The notes below the pieces were generated by a model, which ran no database searches, had not been told where the DNA came from, and worked only from the letters and a program-made list of their open reading frames with translations. A stretch of DNA of 64,000 bases. Origin: Variovorax sp. 679. GTDB taxonomy: Bacteria; Pseudomonadota; Gammaproteobacteria; Burkholderiales; Burkholderiaceae_C. The stretch is from the NCBI RefSeq assembly GCF_003952185.1, contig NZ_RXFS01000010.1, positions 62,001 through 126,000 on the forward strand, read 5' to 3'. Shown here piece by piece: positions 42,926 to 50,892 of this stretch. Every line of letters starts with the position of its first letter. Within the stretch, counting starts at the first letter, position 1. The position numbers and the translations under genes were made by a program.

Positions 42926-43806
42926 CGACTGCCTTCCTTGCCGCTGCCGCCCTTGTCGACCAGGCACTGCGCCATCAGCCGCGCGGCCTCGTCCATGCGC
43001 GGGCCGGGGCGCACGAGCACGTCGGACTGTTCCGCGCTGAAGCGGCAGATACGACCTTCGCGCACCGCGCGGATGCCGGCCCAGCCGGGCCGCTGCTCCA
43101 GCCCCTGCGCGCTGCGCACGCTGACCATGATGAGGTCGGGATTGGCTCGCACCACGTACTCGGGGTTGAGCTTGGGAAACGGACCGAGCGATGCCGGCAC
43201 GATGTTCTTCACGCCGAGCCGCGTGAGCGTTTCGCCGATGAACGACGACTCGCCCGCCGCGTACGGTGCGCTGTTCACTTCGAAATACACCCGCATGCCC
43301 TTTGCGCCCGCGGGCACCGACTGCGCGGCGGCCGACACGCTGGCATCGATCACGCGCCAGACCTTCGGCGCCTCGTGCGTGCCCAGCACCTGGTCGAGCT
43401 TGTCGAGTACGCGCCGCACGTCGGCGTGGCTCTTGGGTTCGAGCACCAGCACCTTCATGCCCAGCGCCTCCAGCCGCTGCGTGACGCGCGAGGACTTGGC
43501 GAGCAGCACCGCGTCGGGCTTGAGCGCGACGATGGCTTCCACGTTCGGATCGATGCCGCCGCCGAGCTGCGGCAGCGCCTTCACCTGCCCGGGGGAATTG
43601 GAATAGCGGTCCACGCCCACCAGCCGGTCGCAGGCGCCGAGCGCGCAGACCGATTCGGTGAGCGACGGCAGCAGCGAGACGATGCGCTGCGGCGACTGCG
43701 GCAGGCTCACGGAAACGCCGCGCTCGTCGACCACGTCCAGGGCATGCGCCGACAGCGCACACAAGGCAAGGCCGAGCATGGCCAGCAAAGTACGCATCGT
43801 CTTCAT
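42922..43806 (-). CDS. btuF: Cobalamin-binding periplasmic protein (BtuF)
   Basis: 294 aa. Sec signal peptide at the N terminus (LLAMLGLALCALSAHA, cleavage near residue 22). Class III binding-protein features: PQRIVSLLPSLTESVCALG near residue 38 and VGVDRYSNSP near 64, as in BtuF/HutB proteins, then a long connecting helix and GRICRFSAEQSDVLVRPGPR near the C terminus. Delivers cobalamin or cobinamide from BtuB to BtuCD. The ATG overlaps the cobU stop by 4 bases. Confidence 0.94.
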   Translation of the reverse strand: MKTMRTLLAMLGLALCALSAHALDVVDERGVSVSLPQSPQRIVSLLPSLTESVCALGACDRLVGVDRYSNSPGQVKALPQLGGGIDPNVEAIVALKPDAVLLAKSSRVTQRLEALGMKVLVLEPKSHADVRRVLDKLDQVLGTHEAPKVWRVIDASVSAAAQSVPAGAKGMRVYFEVNSAPYAAGESSFIGETLTRLGVKNIVPASLGPFPKLNPEYVVRANPDLIMVSVRSAQGLEQRPGWAGIRAVREGRICRFSAEQSDVLVRPGPRMDEAARLMAQCLVDKGGSGKEGSR

Positions 43807-44405
43807 GCCGCGGGCGCCTTCAGGCTCAGCGGCAGGCCGGCTGCCATCAGCGTGACGCGCTCGCAGGCGGCGGCCACGTCCTGGTTGAGCCGGCCGAGCG
43901 CGTCGACGAAGGCTCGCGTCTCGCGACCCATCGGGATCACGCCGAGCCCGATCTCGTTGCCCACCAGCACCACCGGCCCGGGTACATCGCGCAGCGCGAC
44001 CAGCAGCATCGCGATGTGCGTCGCGGGGGTGCGCGTCACGGGGCGGGCGTCTTCGGAGGGCATCGGCATCAGCAGGTTGGTGAGCCACATCGTGAGGCAG
44101 TCGACCACCACCAGCGTCTCGGGCGTGCTCTGCGTGACGATGGCACGCGCGAGCTCGACCGGTTCCTCGATGGTGCGCATGCCGGGCACCCGCTCGGCGC
44201 GGTCGGCCTGGTGGCGCACGATGCGCTCCTGCATCTCGTCGTCGTAGGCCTGCGCGGTGGCGATCAGCACGGCGCGATGCGTTCGGGCGTCGGCAGCGAG
44301 CCAGTCGATGGCGCGCTGCTCCGCGCGGCGCGACTTGCCGCTCTTCTGGCCGCCCAGGATGAACTCGTGCCCTGCTGTCCTAGGCTTGGTCGGTTGATGC
44401 GGCAT
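43803..44405 (-). CDS. cobU: Adenosylcobinamide kinase / adenosylcobinamide-phosphate guanylyltransferase
   Basis: 200 aa bifunctional enzyme activating adenosylcobinamide to its GDP form. P-loop ILGGQKSGKSRRAE near residue 16, the RADRAERVPGMRTIEEP-like segment near 68, VVVDCLTMWLTNLL near 98 and VGNEIGLGVIPMGRETRAF near 146 are family signatures. It starts at 44405, inside the last 26 bases of cobB. Confidence 0.95.
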   Translation of the reverse strand: MPHQPTKPRTAGHEFILGGQKSGKSRRAEQRAIDWLAADARTHRAVLIATAQAYDDEMQERIVRHQADRAERVPGMRTIEEPVELARAIVTQSTPETLVVVDCLTMWLTNLLMPMPSEDARPVTRTPATHIAMLLVALRDVPGPVVLVGNEIGLGVIPMGRETRAFVDALGRLNQDVAAACERVTLMAAGLPLSLKAPAA

Positions 44406-45807
44406 GGCTCTCCAACTCGATGGGCATGGCGCCGAAAAGGCGGGCCGTGGCTTGCGGACTGGACGCAAACCACGCATGGAAGTAACTCGCGCGCACCGGG
44501 CCGTGCACATACAGCGCTTCGCCGCCGCGCGGGCCGGCGGCCTGCGTCGCGCCGGGCCGGGTGGTGCGGGCAGCGGGTACGAGCGGCGTTTCGCAGCTCG
44601 AATAGTGAAAGGTGTGGCCGCGCAAGACATGCTTGCCGAGCGCGAGCTGCTGCGGGCCGAGGCCGGCGAGCCGCTTCTGCATGGTCACGCGGCCCGGCAG
44701 CAGGCCCCAGAGGCGATGGACCTGCGGGTCGTCCTGCCGGGCCAGTTCGTCGAACAGCGCCATCATCCCGCCGCACTCGGCCCAGACGGGCTTGCCCGAG
44801 GCGACATGCTCGGCGAGCGATTCGCGCATCGGCGCGCAGGCGCCCAGCGCTTCGGCATGCAGCTCGGGGTAGCCGCCGGGCAGCCAGACCGCGTCGCAGG
44901 CCGGCAAGGCGTCACCTGCGAGCGGCGAGAAAAAGGACAGCCGCGCGCCCAGCGCTGTGAGCACATCGAGGTTTGCCGGGTAGATGAACGAGAAGGCAGC
45001 ATCGCGCGCAATGGCGATGGTGCGGCCGGCAAGCAGCGGCGGCACGGCCTCCGCATCACCGGACGCGGGCGCTTCGAAACGTACCTGCGGCAGATCGCCA
45101 ACCTGCATGCGCCCCAGCGGCGTGCCGGCCAGAACGTCGGCTGCCGCATCGAGTCGCGCCATCGCGTCGCCGAGCTCTGTGGCGGCCACCAGCCCCAGGT
45201 GCCGTTCGGGCAGCGTGAACCCCGCATCGCGCGGCAAGGCACCGAGCCACTGCGAGGGGTCGCGCAGCGCATCCTTCAACATGTTCGAGTGCCTTTCGCT
45301 GGCCACGCGGTTCGCCAGCACGCCGGCCCACGGCAGGCCGGAACGAAAGTTCTGCAGCCCGAAGGCCAGTGCGCCGAAGGTGCCTGCCATGGCGTGCGCA
45401 TCGATCACCGCCAGCACCGGCAAGCCGAAGCGCTGCGCCAGGTCGGCGGCGCTGGGCGTGCCGTCGAACAGGCCCATCACACCTTCGACGATCAGCAGGT
45501 CGCATTCGGCCGCTGCCGCGTGCAGGCGCTCGCGGCAGTCGGCCTCGCCAGTCATCCAGAGATCAAGCGAATGCACCGGCGCGCCGGTGGCCAGCGCCAG
45601 CCAGTACGGATCGAGGAAGTCGGGTCCGCACTTGAAGGCGCGCACGCGCCGGCCCTGCCGCGAGTGCAGCCGGGTCAGCGCCGCCGCGACGGTGGTCTTG
45701 CCCTGCCCCGAGGCCGGAGCAGCCACCAGCACCGCGGCGCACGAGGCCGCCGCGGCACCGGCGGTGCCGCCTGGCTGGAGAGCTTGGCTTGTCAGTGAGG
45801 CGTCCAC
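44380..45807 (-). CDS. cobB: Cobyrinate a,c-diamide synthase (CobB/CbiA)
   Basis: 475 aa, glutamine-dependent amidation of the a and c carboxylates of cobyrinate. N-terminal P-loop VAAPASGQGKTTVAAALTR near residue 33, FKCGPDFLDPYWL near 62, VEGVMGLFDG near 105; C-terminal class-I-like amidotransferase with the nucleophile Cys in VWAECGGMMALFDEL near 352. GTG start at 45807 overlaps the end of btuB by 16 bases, implying translational coupling; no ATG gives a sensible N terminus. Ends TAG, 26 bases inside cobU. It is odd in an operon otherwise devoted to salvage, because amidation precedes the usual salvage entry points. Confidence 0.93.
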   Translation of the reverse strand: MDASLTSQALQPGGTAGAAAASCAAVLVAAPASGQGKTTVAAALTRLHSRQGRRVRAFKCGPDFLDPYWLALATGAPVHSLDLWMTGEADCRERLHAAAAECDLLIVEGVMGLFDGTPSAADLAQRFGLPVLAVIDAHAMAGTFGALAFGLQNFRSGLPWAGVLANRVASERHSNMLKDALRDPSQWLGALPRDAGFTLPERHLGLVAATELGDAMARLDAAADVLAGTPLGRMQVGDLPQVRFEAPASGDAEAVPPLLAGRTIAIARDAAFSFIYPANLDVLTALGARLSFFSPLAGDALPACDAVWLPGGYPELHAEALGACAPMRESLAEHVASGKPVWAECGGMMALFDELARQDDPQVHRLWGLLPGRVTMQKRLAGLGPQQLALGKHVLRGHTFHYSSCETPLVPAARTTRPGATQAAGPRGGEALYVHGPVRASYFHAWFASSPQATARLFGAMPIELESHAASTDQA

Positions 45808-47711
45808 TTGAGACCGACGTACGCGGTGCGGCCTGCCGTGGCGTACAGCCGCGCGAACTGGTAGTCCTTGTTGCCCACATTGTCGACGCGCGCGACGAGG
45901 TTGAGGTCGCGCGTGATCTGCGTGGTGGCCGACAGGTTCAGCACGGTGTAGCCGCCGAGCTTGACGCTGTTGGCTGCGTCGTCGTAGCGGCGGCCGGAGG
46001 TCTGCACCTCGGCGCCCAGCGTCCAGCCGGCGATGCGCCAGTCGGCGCCGAGGGTGGCGTGGCGCTGGGCACGGCGGGCCAGCAGGTTGTGGGTGGCAAG
46101 GTCGCGCGGGTCCTGGAAGTCGAACGAGCCGCGTAGCGTGACGTCGCCGATGCGGTGGCTGCCCGACAGCGTGACGCCCTGGTAGCGCGCGCGCGCCGTG
46201 CTCGCGTAGCAGCCGAAGGAGGAGGCGCAGCCCTTGGCCGAACCGTCGAACACGATCAGGTTCTGCACGCGGCTGCCGTACGCCACGACGCCCAGTTGCG
46301 TGGCGCCTTCGGTGTACTGCAGGCCCAGCTCGACGTTGCGGCTCGATTCGGGCTTGAGCGTGGCCAGTCCGTATTCGCTGAAGCGCTGGTACAGCGTGGG
46401 CACGCGGAAGGCGGTGCCGGCCGATGCCGTGAAGCGCAGCGAAGGCGTGATGGCGTAGCCGTAGGCCGCGCTGCCGGTGGTCCTGCCGCCGAACTCGCTG
46501 TCCTTGTCGTGGCGAACGTGCAGCTGCAGCGAATGCGGGCCCTGCACGAAGCCGTAGCCGAGCGAGATCGCGTCCTGCGAGCGGTCGCGCGACAGCAGCT
46601 TGGAGGTGGTGGTGGGCGCGTTCTCGAGGGCGTCCTCGCGGCGCTCCAGGGTGGCCGTGACGAGGTGCGGGCCGAAGCGGAACTCGTTCTGGAACAGGTA
46701 GCCGCGCAGGTTGGTCTCGGTGCGGTAGAACGAAGGCTGCGTCTTGTAGACGGACTGCGAGTCGGTCACCTGCACGCGGGTGCTGTAGACGTCGTTCCAC
46801 TTGGCCGACCAGGTCAGGCCGGCGGTGCGCAGCGTGTTGCTCGACTCGTCGTTGCGGAAAATGATCGGCAGCTTGGTCTTGTAGGCAACGGTGGTGTCGT
46901 AGCCGGCCTTGATGTCGCTGCCGAGCAGCGTGGCCTCGATGCGCTGGTCGGGCGTGATCTGGAAGCCCAGCTTCACGTTGCCCGAGGTGCTGTTGTAGCC
47001 GTCGCGGTCGGGGCTGGTGAAGCCGTCCTTGACCACGTTGCGCTTTTCCACCGGCTGCACGTTGAAGCCCTTGCTCTCCTCGTGCGCCACGCCGAACGAG
47101 TAGTCGAACAGGCCCGATTTGCCGCTCACGCCGCCTTCTATCTTGCGCAGGCCGTAGCTGCCGATGCCGATGCCCGCGTAGGGCGACACGCCCTCTTCGC
47201 CACGCTTGGTGAAGAGCTGGATCACGCCGCCCACGGCGTCGGAGCCGTACACCGCGGCGGCCGGGCCGCGCAGCACTTCGATGCGGTCGATCTGCGCGAG
47301 CGGGATGCCTTCCCAGCCGGCGCCGCCGGTCGATTGCGAGTCGATGCGCACGCCGTCGAGGTACACGGCGGTGAAGCGGGTTTCCGCGCCGCGGATGAAC
47401 AGGCTGGTGGTGTTGCCCACGCCGCCGGAGCGCGAGATCTCGATGCCGGGCAGGCGCGCGAGCACGTCGGCCACGCCGGTCGCGCCGCTGCGCTCGATGG
47501 CCTGGCGGTCGATGATGGAGACGTCACCCACGAGGTCCGACAGCGGCTGCGGCGTGCGGTTGGCCGTGACCACCGTTTCGCCGAGGGTGGGCGCCTGTTG
47601 CGCATGGGCCGCCAGGCCGCCGAAGGCGGAAACCAGTGCCAGCGGCAGGCAGGCGTGGCGGAAACGGCGCGCGGGAGCGCGGCTGCGGGAAAAGCAAACG
47701 TGGGAAATCAT
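45792..47711 (-). CDS. btuB: TonB-dependent vitamin B12 outer-membrane receptor (BtuB)
   Basis: 639 aa. Signal peptide to about residue 37 (LPLALVSAFGGLAAHA). The TonB box and following residues GETVVTANRTPQPLSD near 43 closely match the BtuB hallmark (E. coli ...TLVVTANR...). Plug domain with IDRIEVLRGPAAAVYGSDAVGG near 141, then a beta-barrel ending in the terminal-strand pattern AYVGLKWTPH. First gene of the riboswitch operon; the ATG at 47711 lies about 100 bp after the riboswitch aptamer. Confidence 0.95.
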   Translation of the reverse strand: MISHVCFSRSRAPARRFRHACLPLALVSAFGGLAAHAQQAPTLGETVVTANRTPQPLSDLVGDVSIIDRQAIERSGATGVADVLARLPGIEISRSGGVGNTTSLFIRGAETRFTAVYLDGVRIDSQSTGGAGWEGIPLAQIDRIEVLRGPAAAVYGSDAVGGVIQLFTKRGEEGVSPYAGIGIGSYGLRKIEGGVSGKSGLFDYSFGVAHEESKGFNVQPVEKRNVVKDGFTSPDRDGYNSTSGNVKLGFQITPDQRIEATLLGSDIKAGYDTTVAYKTKLPIIFRNDESSNTLRTAGLTWSAKWNDVYSTRVQVTDSQSVYKTQPSFYRTETNLRGYLFQNEFRFGPHLVTATLERREDALENAPTTTSKLLSRDRSQDAISLGYGFVQGPHSLQLHVRHDKDSEFGGRTTGSAAYGYAITPSLRFTASAGTAFRVPTLYQRFSEYGLATLKPESSRNVELGLQYTEGATQLGVVAYGSRVQNLIVFDGSAKGCASSFGCYASTARARYQGVTLSGSHRIGDVTLRGSFDFQDPRDLATHNLLARRAQRHATLGADWRIAGWTLGAEVQTSGRRYDDAANSVKLGGYTVLNLSATTQITRDLNLVARVDNVGNKDYQFARLYATAGRTAYVGLKWTPH

Positions 47712-47811
47712 GAATCAAGCGAACGGACGTCAATACCCCTGGCCGGCCTCCCCGCCGGCGCCTGGGCGCAATGGCTGCGACATGCGTCGTTGTCGACACA
47801 TGCGGCAGCCG

Positions 47812-48030
47812 CCTTGTTGGCCGGTATCCGGGCTGGCAGAACGGCCCCTCGCCGCCTTCCCAGACACCTGTTTCAGGGCGTCCAGTGGCTTCGATGGAAA
47901 GGGGTTGGCGCCTTTCGGCGCCGTCTGCTTGACCGTTGCGGGGGCAGCGCAGGCGGCTTCGGCCTTGTTCCGGTGTGAACCGGGGGCTTCCACTCCTGCT
48001 TCCCGTTGAACTGCGCCGTGCGAACCACGG
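47812..48030 (-). ncRNA. Cobalamin riboswitch (B12 element)
   Basis: On the (-) strand, 5' to 3': AACGGGAA (around 48001-48008), paired GC segments with CCGGTTCACACCGG, the invariant B12 box GCTGCCCCCGCAACGGT (47932-47948), then GCCAGCCCGGATACCGGCC near 47818-47836 closing the fold. These are the diagnostic blocks of the AdoCbl aptamer. Ends are approximate. Between aptamer and btuB a GCCGGC hairpin (47742-47759, loop GGGGAG on the transcript) may belong to the expression platform; with no U-tract, control of translation is more likely than termination. Adenosylcobalamin binding should repress the whole operon. Confidence 0.93.
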
Positions 48031-48050
48031 CGCGAGCACCAACGGGCGGA

Positions 48051-48078
48051 ATTCTATGCCCTGCCCGGCGGTGCTTAA
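48051..48078 (-). promoter_or_regulatory. Candidate sigma-70 promoter of the riboswitch operon
   Basis: On the (-) strand TTAAGC (48078-48073) and TAGAAT (48056-48051) are 16 bases apart and would start transcription near 48044, just before the first conserved block of the riboswitch. The -10 matches five of six consensus bases, the -35 is weak. Confidence 0.4.
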
Positions 48079-48112
48079 GTCGAAAGTTGCGGTACCGCTA
48101 ACATCGGCGGCC

Positions 48113-49831
48113 ATGATGCGGCCCGCCTCGGTCTTCCTGAATCTTCGCTCGGCGCTGCAGCGTCTCTTCGGTGTCTCGGGCTGGCAGTCGATGCTGCTGT
48201 GGTCCATCGTGGCCGGCCTGCTCGGCACGCTGGCGACCGAACTCTTCCGCGCGGCGCTGCTGGCCTTCGAGCACCTGGTGCTCGGGCCGGGCGAAGGGCT
48301 GGTGGCGATGGCGAAGCACCTGCCGTGGTGGGCGCGCATCGCCTGCCCCACGCTGGGCGGGCTGGTGGCAGGGCTGCTGCTGGTGCTCGCAAAGCGCGTG
48401 GCCGTGCGCAGCGCCACCTCCGACTACATGGAGGCCATCGTGCTCGGCGACGGGCGCATTCCCGTGGCACAGACGCTGGCGCGCAGCGCGTCGTCGCTGG
48501 TGAGCATCGGCACCGGCGGCTCCATCGGGCGCGAGGGTTCGATGGTGCAGCTGGCGGCGCTGGCCTCTTCGCTGCTCGGGCGGGTGTTCCGCTTTCCGGC
48601 CGAGCGGCTGCGGCTGCTGGTGGCCTGCGGTGCGGCGGCCGGCCTCACGGCCGCCTACAACGCGCCCATCGCGGGTGCCTTCTTCGTTGCGGAGATCGTT
48701 CTCGGCTCCATCGCGATGGAGAGCGTGGGGCCGATCATCATCGCCTCGGTGGTCGCCAACGTCGCGATGCGTGCGCTGCCCGGCTACCAGCCGCCGTACA
48801 GGATGCCGGCCTTCCCGGAGATCCACGGCACCGAGGTCGTACTGTTCTGCGTGCTCGGCGTGCTGCTGGGCTTTGCGGCCGTCGGCTTCCTGCGTGCGCT
48901 GCAGGGCAGCCGGGCACTGTTCTCGCGGCTGCCTGTCGCGCTGCCGTGGCGGCTGGCCCTGGGCGGGCTCGTGATGGGCGCGGTGTCGGTGCCGATGCCC
49001 GAGGTCTGGGGCAACGGCTACAGCGTGGTCAACTCGGTCCTGCACACGCCCTGGCCGTGGACGCTGATCGCGATGGTGCTGGTCGCCAAGGCGGTCGCCA
49101 CGATGGCGACTGCCGGCTCGGGCGCGGTGGGCGGCGTGTTCACGCCGGCCCTCTTCTTCGGCTGCATGGTTGGCGCGCTGTTCGGCCAGGGCGTGCAGGC
49201 GCTGTGGCCGGCAGCCACCTCGGCGCCGTTCGCCTACGCCATCGTCGGCATGGGCGCCTTCCTGGCGGGCGCGACGCAGGCGCCGCTGATGGCCATCCTG
49301 ATGATCTTCGAGATGACGCTGAGCTACCAGGTCATGCTGCCGCTGATGGCGGCGAGCGTCATCGCGTACTTCGTCGCGCGCTCGGCCAACGCGGGCTCCA
49401 TGTACGAGATCACGCTGCACCGCAACGAACAGCGCGACGCGCAGATGCGCCTGCGCGGGCTTCACATGCGCGACCTCGTGCAGCCGGCCGAGACAGTGGT
49501 CGGCCCGCAGGCGGACCGCGAGGCCATGAGCAAGCTCTTCCTGCAGTACCCCGTGAAGTACCTGTACGTCGTCGACACGGACAACCGCTACCTCGGCGTC
49601 GTGCCGCTCTCGGCGCTCGGCACGGCGCCCCGGGAGACGACGGCAGCCGCCCTGCTCTCGCAGATCATCCAGCCGATCACCGCCGACACCGGGCTGGGCG
49701 AGGCGCTGCAGCGCTTTCTCGACCACCTGGGCGAGCGCCTGCCGGTGATCGAGAGCGCCGGCAACCCCGTGCTGCTGGGCGTCGTCGCCAAGAGCGCGCT
49801 GCTGGCCACCTACGTGCGGCTGAGCGAGTAG
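48113..49831 (+). CDS. CLC-family chloride channel/antiporter with CBS domains (ClcB-like)
   Basis: 572 aa. About ten hydrophobic helices form the CLC core. Selectivity-filter segments: GDGRIP near residue 121 (in place of GSGIP), GGSIGREGSMVQ near 142 (GREGS with the gating Glu kept), and GSGAVGGVFTPALFFG near 341 (GxFxP). After residue 440 a cytoplasmic part with two CBS-like repeats follows (LRGLHMRDLVQPAETVV, and ALLSQIIQPITADTGL). The start at 48113 (ATGATG) is chosen because the frame upstream reads through the riboswitch region. Role: chloride/proton exchange or acid/fluoride tolerance; ion not determinable. Confidence 0.92.
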   Translation: MMRPASVFLNLRSALQRLFGVSGWQSMLLWSIVAGLLGTLATELFRAALLAFEHLVLGPGEGLVAMAKHLPWWARIACPTLGGLVAGLLLVLAKRVAVRSATSDYMEAIVLGDGRIPVAQTLARSASSLVSIGTGGSIGREGSMVQLAALASSLLGRVFRFPAERLRLLVACGAAAGLTAAYNAPIAGAFFVAEIVLGSIAMESVGPIIIASVVANVAMRALPGYQPPYRMPAFPEIHGTEVVLFCVLGVLLGFAAVGFLRALQGSRALFSRLPVALPWRLALGGLVMGAVSVPMPEVWGNGYSVVNSVLHTPWPWTLIAMVLVAKAVATMATAGSGAVGGVFTPALFFGCMVGALFGQGVQALWPAATSAPFAYAIVGMGAFLAGATQAPLMAILMIFEMTLSYQVMLPLMAASVIAYFVARSANAGSMYEITLHRNEQRDAQMRLRGLHMRDLVQPAETVVGPQADREAMSKLFLQYPVKYLYVVDTDNRYLGVVPLSALGTAPRETTAAALLSQIIQPITADTGLGEALQRFLDHLGERLPVIESAGNPVLLGVVAKSALLATYVRLSE

Positions 49832-49857
49832 CGGGCGCGCACGCTGCCTTGTCCGGC

Positions 49858-50379
49858 TTACTTGGCCGGACGCACCGCCGTCACCTCGATCTCGACCAGG
49901 TAGGCCGGATTGACGAGCGCCGCCACCTGCATCGTCGAACGCACCGGCAGCCGGGGCTGCGCGGTGGTGCCGAAGAACTGGGTGTAGCCCTCCATGAAAC
50001 CGGCGAAGTCCATCTTGTTGTCCTTGGCCGGGTCGCCGACGAGAAACACCTGCATCTTCACCACGTCGCCCATGGTCAGGCCCAGGCCCGCAAGGCTCTT
50101 CTCGATGGCCTTGAGCACACCGACGGTCTGGCCCTTGGTGTCGCCGCCATAGGCCGCCGCGCTGTTCTTCGGCGCAGCCGCGTCCTGCAGCGGCGGCACC
50201 TGGCCGGAGAGGTAGACGTTGGTGAACGACGACGGGACCTCCACCGCCGCCGCGATCGGGAAGGTCGAATTCGGAATGCGGTGGCGGATGATTTCATCGG
50301 CCGCGTTGGCTGCGCCGCAGCCGGCTGCGAACACTGCGGCGACGAGCGCCAGCTTCTTCGTGATGGAGGTCATGGTCAT
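49858..50379 (-). CDS. Exported RidA-family enamine/imine deaminase
   Basis: 173 aa. Signal sequence ITKKLALVAAVFAAGCGAANA; either signal peptidase I cleavage after ANA (about residue 25) or lipidation at the Cys are possible. The RidA fold follows: VYLSGQVPPLQDA near 58, then GLTMGDVVKMQVFLVG near 103, and LPVRSTMQVAALVNPAYLVEIEVTA (catalytic Arg of the family near residue 146). Most RidA proteins are cytoplasmic; export is unusual and makes sense with the exported amine oxidase encoded upstream in the same transcript. It hydrolyses reactive imines to carbonyl plus ammonia. 62 bp after the cytochrome gene. Confidence 0.88.
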   Translation of the reverse strand: MTMTSITKKLALVAAVFAAGCGAANAADEIIRHRIPNSTFPIAAAVEVPSSFTNVYLSGQVPPLQDAAAPKNSAAAYGGDTKGQTVGVLKAIEKSLAGLGLTMGDVVKMQVFLVGDPAKDNKMDFAGFMEGYTQFFGTTAQPRLPVRSTMQVAALVNPAYLVEIEVTAVRPAK

Positions 50380-50441
50380 GCGGGTTGTCTCTCTGCTGGA
50401 GTGGAGGAAGGGTGTGCCGGACAGCGGAAGAAGAAGCTTCA

Positions 50442-50867
50442 TCAAGGCCGCAGCTTCTTGACGCTCTCCGCCTCGATGGCGTCGGGGTACTGGTTGCCGA
50501 AATGGGTGCGCGCGTAGCCGACCACGGCGGCGATCTGCTCGTCGCTCAACATCTTGCCAAAGGCGGGCATGCCCTTCTGGCCGTTGATCACCACGTAGAG
50601 CGGGTATTCGGGGCTCGCGAGCCTCGGGTTCGAGGCGAGCGCCGGGTACGCGCCCGCGCCCTTCGCCCCTTGCCCCTGCGCCATGTGGCAGCCCTGGCAG
50701 GTCGCGCGGTAGATCGATTCGCCCGAGCTTTCCTGGAACCGGGGGCCGACGGAAAAGGCCGGCTCCGGCGACTGCGCAAAAGCGGCCTGGCCAGCCACCG
50801 AGGCCAGCGTGGCGAACGAAAGGCCGAGCAGTGCGCGCCTGATGAAGGTTCTGGTGCCGTGATTCAT
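50442..50867 (-). CDS. Periplasmic c-type cytochrome
   Basis: 141 aa. Signal peptide (RRALLGLSFATLASVAGQAAFA, cleavage near residue 31), a single haem site CQGCH at 57-61, and the distal Met ligand in GQKGMPAFGKML (Met100 or 106). A class I cytochrome c of the SoxX/cytochrome c-551 size. It lies 25 bp after the FAD amine oxidase gene, so it is the likely electron acceptor of that enzyme, as the cytochrome CycN is for nicotine oxidoreductase NicA2. Confidence 0.92.
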   Translation of the reverse strand: MNHGTRTFIRRALLGLSFATLASVAGQAAFAQSPEPAFSVGPRFQESSGESIYRATCQGCHMAQGQGAKGAGAYPALASNPRLASPEYPLYVVINGQKGMPAFGKMLSDEQIAAVVGYARTHFGNQYPDAIEAESVKKLRP

Positions 50868-50892
50868 GATGCGTGTTTCCTCCTTCATTCGT

